Positions 55,455-64,000 of a stretch of 64,000 nucleotides of DNA are shown here, piece by piece. The notes beneath the pieces are model-generated. The model was given only the letters and a program-made list of their open reading frames with translations. It was not told where the DNA came from and searched no databases. The DNA is from CAZCDS01 sp964497585 (GTDB lineage Bacteria; Desulfobacterota; Desulfomonilia; Desulfomonilales; Desulfomonilaceae): positions 28,611 to 92,610 of the forward strand of contig CAZCDS010000023.1 of NCBI GenBank assembly GCA_964497585.1. Direction: 5' to 3'. Position numbers and translations under genes: made by a program. Numbering within the stretch: the stretch's first letter is position 1; every line of letters begins with the position of its first letter.

Positions 55455-56516
55455 GTGTCCGACAGTGTTGGGAGCATGGCGGAAAAGGCAGCGCTTTCAC
55501 CGGGAACGTTGGTCCATGTGGGTGAAGCCCGCGAGGAAGCGGCTCGCATTACGGTCATCACGTATGACAGGGAGTCTTGTGCGGAGCAGACAGTGGAACC
55601 CGAGGAGTTGGAAGCTCTCAAGCACCTGCCGGGAACGAAGTGGATTAGTGTTGTAGGGGTTCACGACGTAGAGACAGTGAAACAGGTCGGACAAATCTTC
55701 GGACTACACGCCCTCGTCCTGGAGGATGTCGTGAACACCGAGCAACGTCCGAAGGTTGAAGACTTCGGTGCGTATCTCTTTATCGTCCTTAAGAACCTGA
55801 GTTTCAATAGGGAGACCCTCTCGATCGGAGAGCACCACATCAGCATCCTCCTCGGCGATGGATTCGTGGTGTCATTTCTTGAGGGGAACGATGATCCTTT
55901 TGCCCCGGCAAGACAACGGATTCTTGCGGGCAAGCGCCGCATTCGACGAATGGGAGCTGATTATCTGGCCTATGCCCTCGTCGATGTGGTTGTGGATAGC
56001 TACTTTCGAGTGATAGAGGATTTTGAGGACCTCCTCGAGGGTGCCGAGGAGAAGATCTTCACGGAGCCCAACGAAGAGACATTGCATCTGCTGCACAAAC
56101 TCAAGAGAGCGAGTTTGCACTTTCGCAAGGCGGTCTTACCACTCAGAGAGGCGACAGGATATCTCATCAGGGAGGATTCCGAGCTGCTCACCGAAAGCAC
56201 TGCCCCTTTCTTGCGGGATGTCCAAGACCATCTTACCCACACCATGGAAGCCGCTCGAGCCCATGAAGAAACCCTCGACAGTCTGGTGGAGTTGTATCTG
56301 AACAGTCAAAGCCACCGACTGAACCAGGTGATGAAATTTCTGACGATCGTGGCAACCCTATTCATTCCCATGACCTTTATTGCCGGAGTCTACGGAATGA
56401 ACTTCAAGAACATGCCGGAACTGGAGTGGCTTTGGGGGTATCCGATTGCCCTTGGGGCAATGGCGACAATCGCCGTGTTAATGCTGCTTCTCCTTCGGCG
56501 CAAGAAATGGCTCTAG
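55455..56516 (+). CDS. corA: CorA-type magnesium/cobalt transporter
   Basis: A 353-residue inner-membrane channel subunit that forms pentamers for Mg2+ (or Co2+, Ni2+) uptake. A long cytoplasmic alpha/beta domain (LHALVLEDVVNTEQRPKVED) and a helical stalk precede the two C-terminal membrane helices. The first of these ends in the signature YGMNFKNMPE (Gly-Met-Asn selectivity loop). The GTG at 55455 follows GGAAGGAGG; the frame is open back to a TTG at 55398. Its stop lies one base from that of the convergent mscS-type gene. Confidence 0.95.
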   Translation: MSDSVGSMAEKAALSPGTLVHVGEAREEAARITVITYDRESCAEQTVEPEELEALKHLPGTKWISVVGVHDVETVKQVGQIFGLHALVLEDVVNTEQRPKVEDFGAYLFIVLKNLSFNRETLSIGEHHISILLGDGFVVSFLEGNDDPFAPARQRILAGKRRIRRMGADYLAYALVDVVVDSYFRVIEDFEDLLEGAEEKIFTEPNEETLHLLHKLKRASLHFRKAVLPLREATGYLIREDSELLTESTAPFLRDVQDHLTHTMEAARAHEETLDSLVELYLNSQSHRLNQVMKFLTIVATLFIPMTFIAGVYGMNFKNMPELEWLWGYPIALGAMATIAVLMLLLLRRKKWL

Positions 56517-56517
56517 T

Positions 56518-58074
56518 TCACTGTTCGGCTCGTTCGGACCGGTCCTGGCCCTCGTCTCCCATCAGCATCTGAATCTTGAGCTGGCGCTCGTCGTCGTTTG
56601 CCAGATACGTGGTCCGAGTCGGAAAAGCAAACTGGATACCTTCCTCGTTAAATCTCCTCAGGATCTTGTCGCAGTTCCTCTCCCTCCATGTGTAGTAATC
56701 GAACTGTGCCGGTTCCCGGCCGACACGTTTGAACCACGCGACGACTCGTATGTTGAGGCTCGATTCATTGAACCCGGCAAAAAAGACCCAAGGCGGCCAT
56801 TCCGTGCTCGTGTCTTCATCGTCTATAAGGATTTCCTTGATGATTCCCACGGCTCGGTCCACTTTGTCCGGCGGAGTGTCGTAGGTGATCGTGATATTGG
56901 TCTTCCACCAGATGTGGGGACGCCTGGCGAAGTTCTCAAGGCTGGAGCTGATGATCTTCTGGTTCGGGAGGTTGACCAGATTGCCGTTCCAAAGCCGGAG
57001 CTTGGTGCTCCTGTACCCTACGGACTCGACGAAGCCGTCGTAATTCTCGATCTTTACGCGATCACCGATCATGAAAGGCTTATCAAATGCTATCGTCACA
57101 GTGCCGAACAAGTTGGCAATAGATTCCTTGGCTGCCAGAGCAATCGCCAGTCCGCCTATCCCCAGCGAAGCCAGGACGGGACCCGCGTGGATACCTGTAA
57201 CGTATTGGAGGATCAAGACGGCACCACCGATGACAATGACCCATCGAAGTGTCTTCCCGATCAGGGAGGCCTCCAGATCGGCGATTCTGCTCTCGGGGGA
57301 TTTGGCCCGCTGCTCAAGCTCGATGTCCACGAGCCGGACTGTTCGGTATATGAACCATACGACCGCGAGAAGACCTCCGATATCAGTGGCTCTCCGGGCG
57401 AAATGGCGGAAGCCCTCCGGCCCGAAGGGACCCCCGACATGCACGAAGATCGGGGAGAGCGCCGCGTAGGTTCCGTACACCCAGATAAAAAGGGACAGAG
57501 GGCCACAGACGGCTTCCAGAAGGACCTCCGGCCACGTCGGTGGACGTTCCTCAATTTCCGGTTTTCGGAGTCGCCGTCTCATTGCCCGGCTGAGAGTCCG
57601 TTCAACCACAAGCACCAGCAGGAGCATGGCGAAGAAGGTAAAGAGTTGCAACCACGTGATGCCGTTGAATGCCTCGGTCGTGACCCAGTCACCAAGGTGG
57701 TGCGAAGACTTCTTTGCAATCTCGCTGAGTCGTTTACGGAGTCGCTCTTCCGCTTTGTCAATTTTCTTGCTATCGACCGGTGCAAGCCACTTGCCGGATT
57801 GCGACGGAGTGTTCGACGCGCGGCCGGGCTTCTTTTCCCCGCTCTGGACCTCAGCGCTCTCCCCCTGTACTTCGGCCTTGGCCCCGGAAGCTTCTTTGCC
57901 GTCTGGCTCCTTCACTTTGCCCTTCGCCACAGCGGCCAACTTCTCCTGGACCTGTGAATGGAGGCCGGGTCCCAGGTCCCTGCCCTCGCAGGAGAGTAGT
58001 GCCGGAATTGTGGCGACAATCAGAATCATCGCGATCTTGCCGAGCATGTTCAAAGAAGTGAATGTGCGGCGCAT
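56518..58074 (-). CDS. Small-conductance mechanosensitive ion channel (MscS family)
   Basis: A 518-residue membrane protein. A signal-like segment (MLGKIAMILIVATIPALLSC) and a long charged periplasmic region (to about 135) precede four or so membrane helices. The MscS pore helix is ASLGIGGLAIALAAKESIAN, rich in Gly and Ala. The beta domain has GTVTIAFDKPFMIGDRVKIE and the C-terminal alpha/beta domain has NITITYDTPPDKVDRAVGII. It releases solutes under hypo-osmotic shock. The ATG at 58074 follows GGAG; psiE-like is 69 bases upstream in the same direction and shares its promoter. Confidence 0.92.
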   Translation of the reverse strand: MRRTFTSLNMLGKIAMILIVATIPALLSCEGRDLGPGLHSQVQEKLAAVAKGKVKEPDGKEASGAKAEVQGESAEVQSGEKKPGRASNTPSQSGKWLAPVDSKKIDKAEERLRKRLSEIAKKSSHHLGDWVTTEAFNGITWLQLFTFFAMLLLVLVVERTLSRAMRRRLRKPEIEERPPTWPEVLLEAVCGPLSLFIWVYGTYAALSPIFVHVGGPFGPEGFRHFARRATDIGGLLAVVWFIYRTVRLVDIELEQRAKSPESRIADLEASLIGKTLRWVIVIGGAVLILQYVTGIHAGPVLASLGIGGLAIALAAKESIANLFGTVTIAFDKPFMIGDRVKIENYDGFVESVGYRSTKLRLWNGNLVNLPNQKIISSSLENFARRPHIWWKTNITITYDTPPDKVDRAVGIIKEILIDDEDTSTEWPPWVFFAGFNESSLNIRVVAWFKRVGREPAQFDYYTWRERNCDKILRRFNEEGIQFAFPTRTTYLANDDERQLKIQMLMGDEGQDRSERAEQ

Positions 58075-58142
58075 CGGCGTTTCTCCTGGTTCTTGCTGAA
58101 GGATTTCCTGTGGCGGGTACAAAGCCTCAGGAAGCCGCCTGG

Positions 58143-58604
58143 TCAAGAGGCGTGTGTCCCCGGATGTCGTGCTTTCAAGTCCGAAAGCCCTCCCCGTTTT
58201 TCACGAGTGAGCCGAAGCAGATAATAGGCCACACCAAAGGCAAGCACTGCCGCTCCGATCTCCAAAAGAGTAAAGCTGGTTAGGCTCTTGTAGTCGAGAA
58301 TGATGACCTTCCGGGCAATGGCAAGGAGGGCAACAATGATAGCTATTTCGACCCGGATGATCCTCTGCTCCTGGTACATGCGAACGGTTTCCAAAAGCTC
58401 GATTCCAATGAGGACGAGGAGGAACATCCCGAAGATCTCGATGAGTTGCCCCATTTCAACCAGGCCGAAGGGTGGACTTACGATGTGTTTGAGAAGCTGC
58501 CAGCCCAACTCAAACGTGGCAAAGAGGACAACTGCAGCCATCATCACTGCAAGCACGGTCAGGATGAAAGATTCATACCTCTCGACGATGTCATGGGTTT
58601 TCAT
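58143..58604 (-). CDS. PsiE-family (phosphate-starvation-inducible) membrane protein
   Basis: A 153-residue inner-membrane protein with four hydrophobic helices and the PsiE-type layout. It starts with an amphipathic MKTHDIVERYESFILTVLAV, then GQLIEIFGMFLLVLIGIELL, EQRIIRVEIAIIVALLAIAR and a final helix IGAAVLAFGVAYYLLRL. The biochemical role of the family is unknown. The ATG at 58604 follows GAGG by five bases. It is the first gene of a two-gene unit with the mechanosensitive channel. Confidence 0.82.
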   Translation of the reverse strand: MKTHDIVERYESFILTVLAVMMAAVVLFATFELGWQLLKHIVSPPFGLVEMGQLIEIFGMFLLVLIGIELLETVRMYQEQRIIRVEIAIIVALLAIARKVIILDYKSLTSFTLLEIGAAVLAFGVAYYLLRLTREKRGGLSDLKARHPGTHAS

Positions 58605-59184
58605 TGAGACCTCGATTGGCGACAGCTCTATTCGACTGAAAACCATTTCCATCAAGCAGTGCTATTCATAATGTGTTAGTTGAGATTTGTCAACTAATAG
58701 TCTGATATGATACGAGGATATTTTGTTACTGTTGAGGCTGTTCCGCGCGCTGTTTCGCGTCGTCTGCACCTTCTACAGGAAAATCGGAGCGGGCGAGAAC
58801 ATCTGAGTCCTCATCGAGTAGGGCATTCGGGACAGGAAGGAGGAAGAATTCTCCCAATCAAACTGTCCTGCATTTCTTGACAAGCACTAAGGCCTTCTGC
58901 TCAAGAGTGTCGAAGAAGCAACAAGATGCCTCAGGCAGGAAGGCCGGTTCCAAGAACCCGGAGGCGGGAGAGTTCCGTTTCGCCCGTGGAAAGACTGGTT
59001 GATCTGGAGAGCCAAATTGAGTACCCTGAGAGAGACTGAGAACCGTTGGAAGCGCCTGGGGGTCCTTACGCATCCCGTTGACTCGTACAAGCTCATTTCT
59101 GAGAACAGGGTAGGGGACCCGCTAATTTACGTTGTGTTATGTGCCGCATCAGACCGGGTTTTTGGCAGAAAGGGTACGACCGAT
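58605..59184. other. Divergent intergenic region
   Basis: About 580 bases between the psiE-like gene and the ankyrin gene. The left part contains the psiE promoter. The rest holds frames without ribosome sites and nothing recognised. Confidence 0.4.
58665..58693 (-). promoter_or_regulatory. Sigma70-type promoter of the psiE-mscS unit with overlapping inverted repeat
   Basis: On the minus strand TTGACA, exactly 17 bases, then TATGAA, about 60 bases before the ATG at 58604. The inverted repeat TAGTTGA-(6)-TCAACTA at 58677-58696 overlaps the -35 hexamer and may be an operator. Confidence 0.7.
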
Positions 59185-59760
59185 ATGGCAGACGAGGTGC
59201 TCGAAGCGGCCAAGTGGGGTGATGCAATCGAACTGAGACGGCTTCTGGCTTCGGGAGCCAGTGCAAACGCCCGAGACAGCCTTGGTTGGTCGGGTTTGAT
59301 GTGGGCCTCAGCGAAGGGTTTCTCCGACGTGGTGAGAATCCTTCTTGAAAACGGAGCAGATACAGAGGTAAGCGACGAATACGGTGCTACTGCACTGATG
59401 AAAGCGAGCCGCCAGGGGTTCACAGAGGTAGTTGACCTGTTGCTTCACTACGGAGCCGACGTCGATGCAGTAGACAGATTGGGCTGGACAGCCCTCATGA
59501 GAGCTGCACATCGGGGCCATGGGGAAGTGGTGAGACTGCTACTTGACCAGGTGCCCCAGACGGAGACTGCAGACGAAAACGGAGCGACAGCACTGATATT
59601 GGCCGCTGCGCAAGGTCACAAGCACGTCGTAAAGGATTTGTGCGATTGGGGGGCCGACGTTCATGCAAGGGACGGAGACGGTAGGACGGCATTGATGTGG
59701 GCCGCTTCCAAGAACTACGCAGCTGTGGCAGAGCTCTTAAAGGAAGCCGGAGAAGACTAG
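59185..59760 (+). CDS. Cytoplasmic ankyrin-repeat protein
   Basis: A 191-residue protein of five to six ankyrin repeats with no signal peptide: ELRRLLASGASANARDSLGW, SDVVRILLENGADTEVSDEY, TEVVDLLLHYGADVDAVDRL and so on. Such proteins bind partner proteins. The partner is unknown. The repeats are more regular than those of the exported ankyrin protein at 11792. The ATG at 59185 has AAGGG about eleven bases upstream; the frame is open further upstream but without repeats. Confidence 0.85.
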   Translation: MADEVLEAAKWGDAIELRRLLASGASANARDSLGWSGLMWASAKGFSDVVRILLENGADTEVSDEYGATALMKASRQGFTEVVDLLLHYGADVDAVDRLGWTALMRAAHRGHGEVVRLLLDQVPQTETADENGATALILAAAQGHKHVVKDLCDWGADVHARDGDGRTALMWAASKNYAAVAELLKEAGED

Positions 59761-59900
59761 ATCCGGAATGGGCGCTCTCCGGATGCCTGGAGTAACGCGC
59801 ATCGAACAAGACGGAGGTCACTCCGCGTGTCGCGTTTCAAGGCCATGCAGCCCTGAATACGGTCACTCATGGGCAAGCATACAAAAGAAGGGGGAGACAC

Positions 59901-60137
59901 ATGCAGCCGAGACCGATAATAGCTTTGATCCTGCGGGCGGTTATCTTTGCCGCGTTTCAGCTTCTCGCGTATAAAACCTACGGATTACCCGGCCTTGTTG
60001 GAGCATGGACAGCCGTCGTGATCGTCACTTTGATTGACGTCAAGACTACGGTCGCCAAAGTCTCTCAAACCGCTGTTCAAACGGCGTGGTTCGTATTTAT
60101 TCTTGCGGCCATCTACTCGAATCACTTGAAGATTTGA
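59901..60137 (+). CDS. Small two-helix membrane protein
   Basis: A 78-residue protein with hydrophobic segments PIIALILRAVIFAAFQLLAY, GAWTAVVIVTLI and TAWFVFILAAIYSN, likely two to three membrane helices. The excellent ribosome site (GGGGGAG five bases before the ATG) supports expression. No family is recognised. Confidence 0.6.
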   Translation: MQPRPIIALILRAVIFAAFQLLAYKTYGLPGLVGAWTAVVIVTLIDVKTTVAKVSQTAVQTAWFVFILAAIYSNHLKI

Positions 60138-60470
60138 CGCACGAAGTAGTACTTGGGGGATGTCTGAGGCCGGCAAAGCCCGCTTTCCTGAGCGGAGAAT
60201 AGCGGTTCCATCGGTGACCGATCATTCGTAGCAGAGGTATGCCGTGGAATCGATCATCGGACTCCGGACCGAGCCTCTCCCTGTAACTCACATCAAAATC
60301 ATTATTATTGCAGGACGTTGGAGGGTAGGCCCGGGTGGATGGCGATCTTAACAAAGGTTCGCAAGACGTCCATCATCCATCTCAATCTTCGTTGTATCCA
60401 GAGGCTCCATGCAACGCGGGCAGAGCGCGGAGTCGCGCACTGGGCGCCTTTCTGAAACCGTGTAGGACCG
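60138..60470. other. Convergent intergenic region
   Basis: About 330 bases. On the minus strand, just after the nuclease stop, one frame reads DSALCPRCMEPLDTTKIEMD and ends at TTGTTAA; it resembles a zinc-ribbon piece but has no start codon. No terminator is evident. Confidence 0.4.
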
Positions 60471-62075
60471 TTATCCCGAGACAATGGCGTGAAGATTCTC
60501 CCGTATTGCTCTGAGCCTCTCCACATCTTCCTCGGAAATATCCCCCTCCTCCACATCGAGTCGGTTTCTCAATTGGGTGACTTCCTCTTCAAGATCTTCC
60601 GCCAAAGCGATCATTTCGGATCGCGGACTGCTGCTTACCGGTTCAGGGGCTTTCTCGGCGCGGCCTTCGCAGGGATAGAGCGCAACGACTTCCCGCCATT
60701 TCGGTATGACGACGTCGAGGTCAAAGCGCTCTCGGATTGTTCTTTCCAACGCCTCGCTTGAATGAGGCTCCCCGTGAATCAAGAATACGCGGGGCCTGGA
60801 CCTCTCCGCAAAATGGCCGACCCACTTGAGCAGATCCGCCTGATCTGCGTGAGCGGAGAATCCCCCAATGGTCCACACTTTTGCCCTGACCGCTATCTTT
60901 TCGCCGAGAATCGTAACGGCTTTCGCTCCCTCGACGATTTTCCTTCCCGTGGTCCCCTGTGCCTGAAACCCCAAGATTATGATGCTTGCTCCGGCGCGCC
61001 ACAGGTTGTGTTTGAGATGGTGCATCACCCGGCCTGCCGTACACATTCCGTTCGCCGAAATGACAATAGCAGATCCTTTCAACCGGTTGATTTCCATGGA
61101 CTCTTCTTGGCTCCGCGTGAGCCTGAGGTTTGGCATGTCCAAAGGGTCAAAACCCTTTTCAATGATCGCTTGGGCCTCTTGATCGAAGTAATCCTTGTTT
61201 TTCCGAAAGACGTCGGTGGCCTTAATGGCGAGCGGGCTGTCGAGGTAGATCGGAACATCCGGAAGCTGTCCGGCCCGGGAGAACTCACCGAGCAGATAGA
61301 GGACTTCCTGGCTTCTCTCGAGGGCGAAGGCCGGGATGATCACCTTCTCGTTGTGGGAAACGGCATACTCAATCGCTTCCAGCAACTCCGCTTTACTCTC
61401 CTCGAAATTGCGGTGCAGGCGGTCACCGTAGGTTGATTCGACAAACAGATAATCTGCGTCCGCGATTTCGAAGGGGTCATTTACAATAAGCTGATCCTGT
61501 TTTCCCAGGTCGCCGGAAAAGACGATCTTTGTGTCTCGCCCCTCGTCCTCGACCCACAGTTCCACAACGCATGAGCCAAGGATATGGCCTGCGTCTCGTA
61601 GTCGGGCCCTGAGACCCGGCTCAAGATCGAAAATCCTATCCCGTTCCGTGGAGACCAGATGCCGCAGACTCTCCTCGGCGTCCTTTTCCGTGTACAGAGG
61701 CTCCACGCGCTGTTGGGCTCGACGCCGGTTCTTTTTCGAGCGCCATGCAGCCTCCATCTCCTGCACGTGAGCCGCGTCGAGAAGCATCACCTCGCATAGG
61801 TCGGTTGTCGGTGGTGACGCGATGATCTTTCCACTGAAACCGTCTCTCACCATCTTTGGAATTCGCCCACTGTGGTCTATATGGGCATGAGTTAAGATGA
61901 GGTTCTTGATTTCCCTTGGGTTGTAGCCCCATTCCATACTGTTTCGGCGTTCCAGGTCCTTGCTCCCCTGAAAAAGTCCACAATCCACAACCAGCTTTTT
62001 GCCGTCGGATGTCTCGATGAGAAAATTAGCCCCTGTTACCGACCTGGCCGCACCCAAACAGGTGATCTTCACCAT
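60471..62075 (-). CDS. Metallo-beta-lactamase/beta-CASP RNA-processing nuclease (CPSF-like)
   Basis: A 534-residue cytoplasmic enzyme of the family that includes archaeal and bacterial CPSF73-like RNases. The MBL motifs are THAHIDHSG, DAGHILGS, FSGDLG, and GGFSAHADQADLL with the motif-C histidine. The beta-CASP insertion has PAFALERSQEVLYLL. After the catalytic core a coiled acidic tail of about 55 residues follows (LAEDLEEEVTQLRNRLDVEE). Likely roles are RNA 3' trimming or exonuclease activity. The ATG at 62075 follows AAAGGAG by five bases; 87 in-frame upstream codons were excluded. Confidence 0.92.
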   Translation of the reverse strand: MVKITCLGAARSVTGANFLIETSDGKKLVVDCGLFQGSKDLERRNSMEWGYNPREIKNLILTHAHIDHSGRIPKMVRDGFSGKIIASPPTTDLCEVMLLDAAHVQEMEAAWRSKKNRRRAQQRVEPLYTEKDAEESLRHLVSTERDRIFDLEPGLRARLRDAGHILGSCVVELWVEDEGRDTKIVFSGDLGKQDQLIVNDPFEIADADYLFVESTYGDRLHRNFEESKAELLEAIEYAVSHNEKVIIPAFALERSQEVLYLLGEFSRAGQLPDVPIYLDSPLAIKATDVFRKNKDYFDQEAQAIIEKGFDPLDMPNLRLTRSQEESMEINRLKGSAIVISANGMCTAGRVMHHLKHNLWRAGASIIILGFQAQGTTGRKIVEGAKAVTILGEKIAVRAKVWTIGGFSAHADQADLLKWVGHFAERSRPRVFLIHGEPHSSEALERTIRERFDLDVVIPKWREVVALYPCEGRAEKAPEPVSSSPRSEMIALAEDLEEEVTQLRNRLDVEEGDISEEDVERLRAIRENLHAIVSG

Positions 62076-63016
62076 GCTATCTCCTTTCCTACCCTGGCCG
62101 ACCTCATGGCAATATATACCCTCTTCCTGCGAAAACGGATAATTGGGTTCGCTGCCTTTTGGCCTCCAGGCAGAGAACAAGCCGCCTTCCGAGGAATCCT
62201 TACCCTTCCAAGCGGCCCGTCGACCGCGAAGAGGTTTGTAAGCGAACCGCTTGGCTGAAGTTCCCCAAAGAGGCAGGGCTTCGTCGCAAATATTCCACAG
62301 TACCCGACGCTCAGCATCAGGGTCAACATCAATCACAGACTACCTCTCTTCCCCCGGGGGCAGATAACAGGACAGGCTATCCGCGAATTGGGCTGAGGAG
62401 GGGACGGAAACGCGCAGCCACGACGCGCCCGCTGACTCGGAAAAATCCGAGTCCGACGAGCCTCATGCCTGCAAAAGGATGTCAACTTTTAGGAATACGC
62501 GACGCCATCACTGACGGTAGAGAAAATGGCTTTATGGTGAACCATCCTTTCCCTTTCTCAGGCAGTCAAGTTAGCGTGGCAGTGCCCAGTCTTGGGCGCT
62601 ATCTACGGGTCTCCGACCACGACAGACCCCACTATTCGCTCGGGTGCCGGACCTCGTAACAATTCTATTCCCGAAGGCAGTCGCACAACACGGCGACCGC
62701 CACATTCGTCCACAAGGAATAAGTACTCTTCCACTTCAAAAAAAGCTTTCCTCGTCTTGACAATGGGGTCCACTCCTCATCAAGGTCTTCCTCACGGTCA
62801 TGGGGAAAAGTCGGATCGAGAAGGACGGACCCTCTCCGTTGACGTCCGGGCCTCCATACCATAGGGTAAAATAGCGACAATTGGATTGGGGCCGGTGATC
62901 ATGGACCGTGAGACTGCCCCCCCTGCGAAGCGGGCAATCCGAGAAAATTGGTCCTGCTGATGCCGCTGAATTTGCGGCATCGGAATTGACTGACGTGGCC
63001 GAAAAGGGGGAAGATT
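62076..63016. other. Intergenic region
   Basis: About 940 bases between the nuclease gene and the hemerythrin gene. The only protein-like stretch is the short frame at 62603-62773. No promoter could be fixed with confidence. Confidence 0.4.
62603..62773 (-). CDS. Possible small protein of 56 residues
   Basis: A GTG-initiated frame reading MDPIVKTRKAFFEVEEYLFL, then VDECGGRRVVRLPSGIELLR and GPAPERIVGSVVVGDP, a protein-like sequence with regular strand pattern. A GAGGA lies just before the GTG, rather close. A run of seven T early in the frame could also mark a frameshift from an upstream frame, in which case this would be the tail of a decayed longer gene. No family is recognised. Confidence 0.4.
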   Translation of the reverse strand: MDPIVKTRKAFFEVEEYLFLVDECGGRRVVRLPSGIELLRGPAPERIVGSVVVGDP

Positions 63017-63739
63017 ATGAATGGTATCAGTGACGAATCAGCGAGCCGCAGAGCATTCCTCAGGAAAACGGGTTTTCTTCTCACCAGTGCCGCGGTGATC
63101 TGTCCCGCCGTCCATCTGGCGCAGGCAGAAGAGAAAGAAACGGAGCCGCAAGACGAGAAGGTCTTTCCACCGGAAGACCTGATGCGCGAACATGGAGTCC
63201 TTCGGCGCATCCTGCTCATTTACGAGGACGTCCAGGCTCGGCTAACGAGCGGAAAAGAATTTCCTCCTGACGTGCTTTCCAGGGCCGCGGAAATAATTCA
63301 GAAATTCATTGAACACTATCACGAAAGACTTGAGGAGGATTATGTATTTCCTCGGTTCGAGAAGGCAGGGAAACTGGTTGACCTGGTGACGATACTCAGG
63401 GAGCAGCACAAGGCGGGACGACTCCTGACGGAGAATATCAGAAGATCCGCCGTGCCTGCTACTCTGAAGGAGGAGTCGAAACGAAAGGAATTGGCTGACT
63501 CGCTACACCTGTTTAGCAGGATGTACCGTCCTCATGCCGCACGGGAGGATACGGTCCTTCTCCCCGCTTTTCGGTCCATCGTATCTGCTCAGGAATTTGA
63601 TGCACTGAGGGAGGAGTTTGAGGATAAGGAAGAGGATCTGTTTGGCAAAAGCGGCTTCGAGAAAACTGTCGCAATGGTGGCCGAATTGGAAAAACCCTTG
63701 GGGATTTACGAACTTAGCCAATTTACGCCACCCAAATGA
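63017..63739 (+). CDS. Tat-exported hemerythrin-like protein
   Basis: A 240-residue protein with a twin-arginine signal (SRRAFLRKTGFLLTSAAV) and a hemerythrin/HHE four-helix domain. Probable di-iron ligands are H59 (MREHGVL), the HYHERLEEDYVFPRF segment (His and Glu), EQHKAG and RPHAARED. Such proteins bind oxygen, nitric oxide or iron. Export to the periplasm suggests oxygen or NO scavenging for an anaerobe, which is inference. The ATG at 63017 has GGGGGAAG upstream. The next gene overlaps its stop by ATGA. Confidence 0.88.
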   Translation: MNGISDESASRRAFLRKTGFLLTSAAVICPAVHLAQAEEKETEPQDEKVFPPEDLMREHGVLRRILLIYEDVQARLTSGKEFPPDVLSRAAEIIQKFIEHYHERLEEDYVFPRFEKAGKLVDLVTILREQHKAGRLLTENIRRSAVPATLKEESKRKELADSLHLFSRMYRPHAAREDTVLLPAFRSIVSAQEFDALREEFEDKEEDLFGKSGFEKTVAMVAELEKPLGIYELSQFTPPK

Positions 63740-64000
63740 GAAAGCCGGAGCTCCATAAGACTAAAGTCGCAGTATGGTTTATACTGCCCGCCTTGGCAAT
63801 CGGTCTCACAGTCTGCCTCAAGTATCTTCCGTACCTTCTTGGGGATATGAGCATTTTCCGACTTGGAAGGCGCGTGCTGCTCGAATCCAAGCGCCAGGCT
63901 CGGTTGATGTCGTCCTCAGCCGAAATGCCTTGGATATTCATCGTCGTTCCTATAAAAATCCCGTTCATTTGTTCCACCGGCGTGTGGGATCAGATTCCTA
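63736..64000 (+). CDS. Probable membrane protein, cut by window edge
   Basis: An ATG overlaps the hemerythrin stop (ATGA), and the frame stays open to the window end: 88 codons with one clear hydrophobic segment (VAVWFILPALAIGLTVCLKY) and a second hydrophobic stretch near the edge (WIFIVVPIKIPFI). The overlap suggests translational coupling, so a partner of the hemerythrin is possible. No family is recognised and the C-terminus is missing. Confidence 0.45.
   Translation, partial: MRKPELHKTKVAVWFILPALAIGLTVCLKYLPYLLGDMSIFRLGRRVLLESKRQARLMSSSAEMPWIFIVVPIKIPFICSTGVWDQIP

Noticed and set aside
62159..62659. 166-codon plus-strand frame upstream of the hemerythrin gene
   Set aside because: No ribosome site or motif; it overlaps the better short frame on the minus strand.

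Overview
This is a chromosomal window of a moderately GC-rich Gram-negative bacterium. It carries an RTX-type secreted protein, a Wza-like outer-membrane polysaccharide export lipoprotein, a CzcAB-type RND pump, twin-arginine exported proteins, a four-cysteine ferredoxin-type protein and several radical SAM enzymes. This mix best fits an anaerobic deltaproteobacterium (Desulfobacterota). A Desulfomonile-like or Syntrophobacteria-like lineage is my inference from remembered protein similarity and has not been tested. No rRNA, tRNA, CRISPR array or intact transposase was found.

Layout. 1-7 kb: housekeeping genes (start of map, nfo, a YbgC-type thioesterase, two small exported proteins, uvrB, UDP-glucose dehydrogenase). 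7-16 kb: a 4.5-kb RTX protein gene with an N-terminal M23 peptidase domain and a broken 3' end, an exported ankyrin-repeat protein, and 2 kb of decayed DNA holding two families of short dispersed repeats and a leftover piece of RTX coding sequence. 16-32 kb: an exported-protein operon whose first gene is a pseudogene, a membrane protein, a ZIP-family transporter, a MalY-type C-S lyase, an SGNH-fold membrane protein, a beta-propeller protein, and a polysaccharide group (DegT-type aminotransferase, probable outer-membrane protein, Wza-like exporter, CpsB/YwqE-type phosphatase). These are followed by a cysteine-rich iron-sulfur protein and two exported proteins of unknown function.

32-49 kb: a 999-residue fusion of a radical SAM enzyme, an ArsM-like methyltransferase and a DUF5714-like domain, which is the most striking gene here. 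It is followed by a PhoU-like protein, an ACT-domain malic enzyme, a divalent-metal RND efflux unit (czcA, a His-rich czcB and a small Cys/His-rich exported protein), a Cache-domain protein with an SDR enzyme, and a B12-binding radical SAM protein. 49-64 kb: a Tat-exported nitrilase-like enzyme, an MFS transporter, remnants of a flavin reductase, a cation antiporter and an ATP-grasp ligase, then corA, an mscS-psiE operon, a second ankyrin protein, a beta-CASP nuclease and a Tat-exported hemerythrin.

Two themes recur. One is the cell envelope and metal or ion handling: ZIP, Czc, CorA, MscS, and possibly arsenic chemistry. The other is gene decay: at least six recognisable broken genes sit between intact ones. 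Many start codons are GTG or TTG with strong Shine-Dalgarno sequences, and I trimmed many reading frames to these starts.
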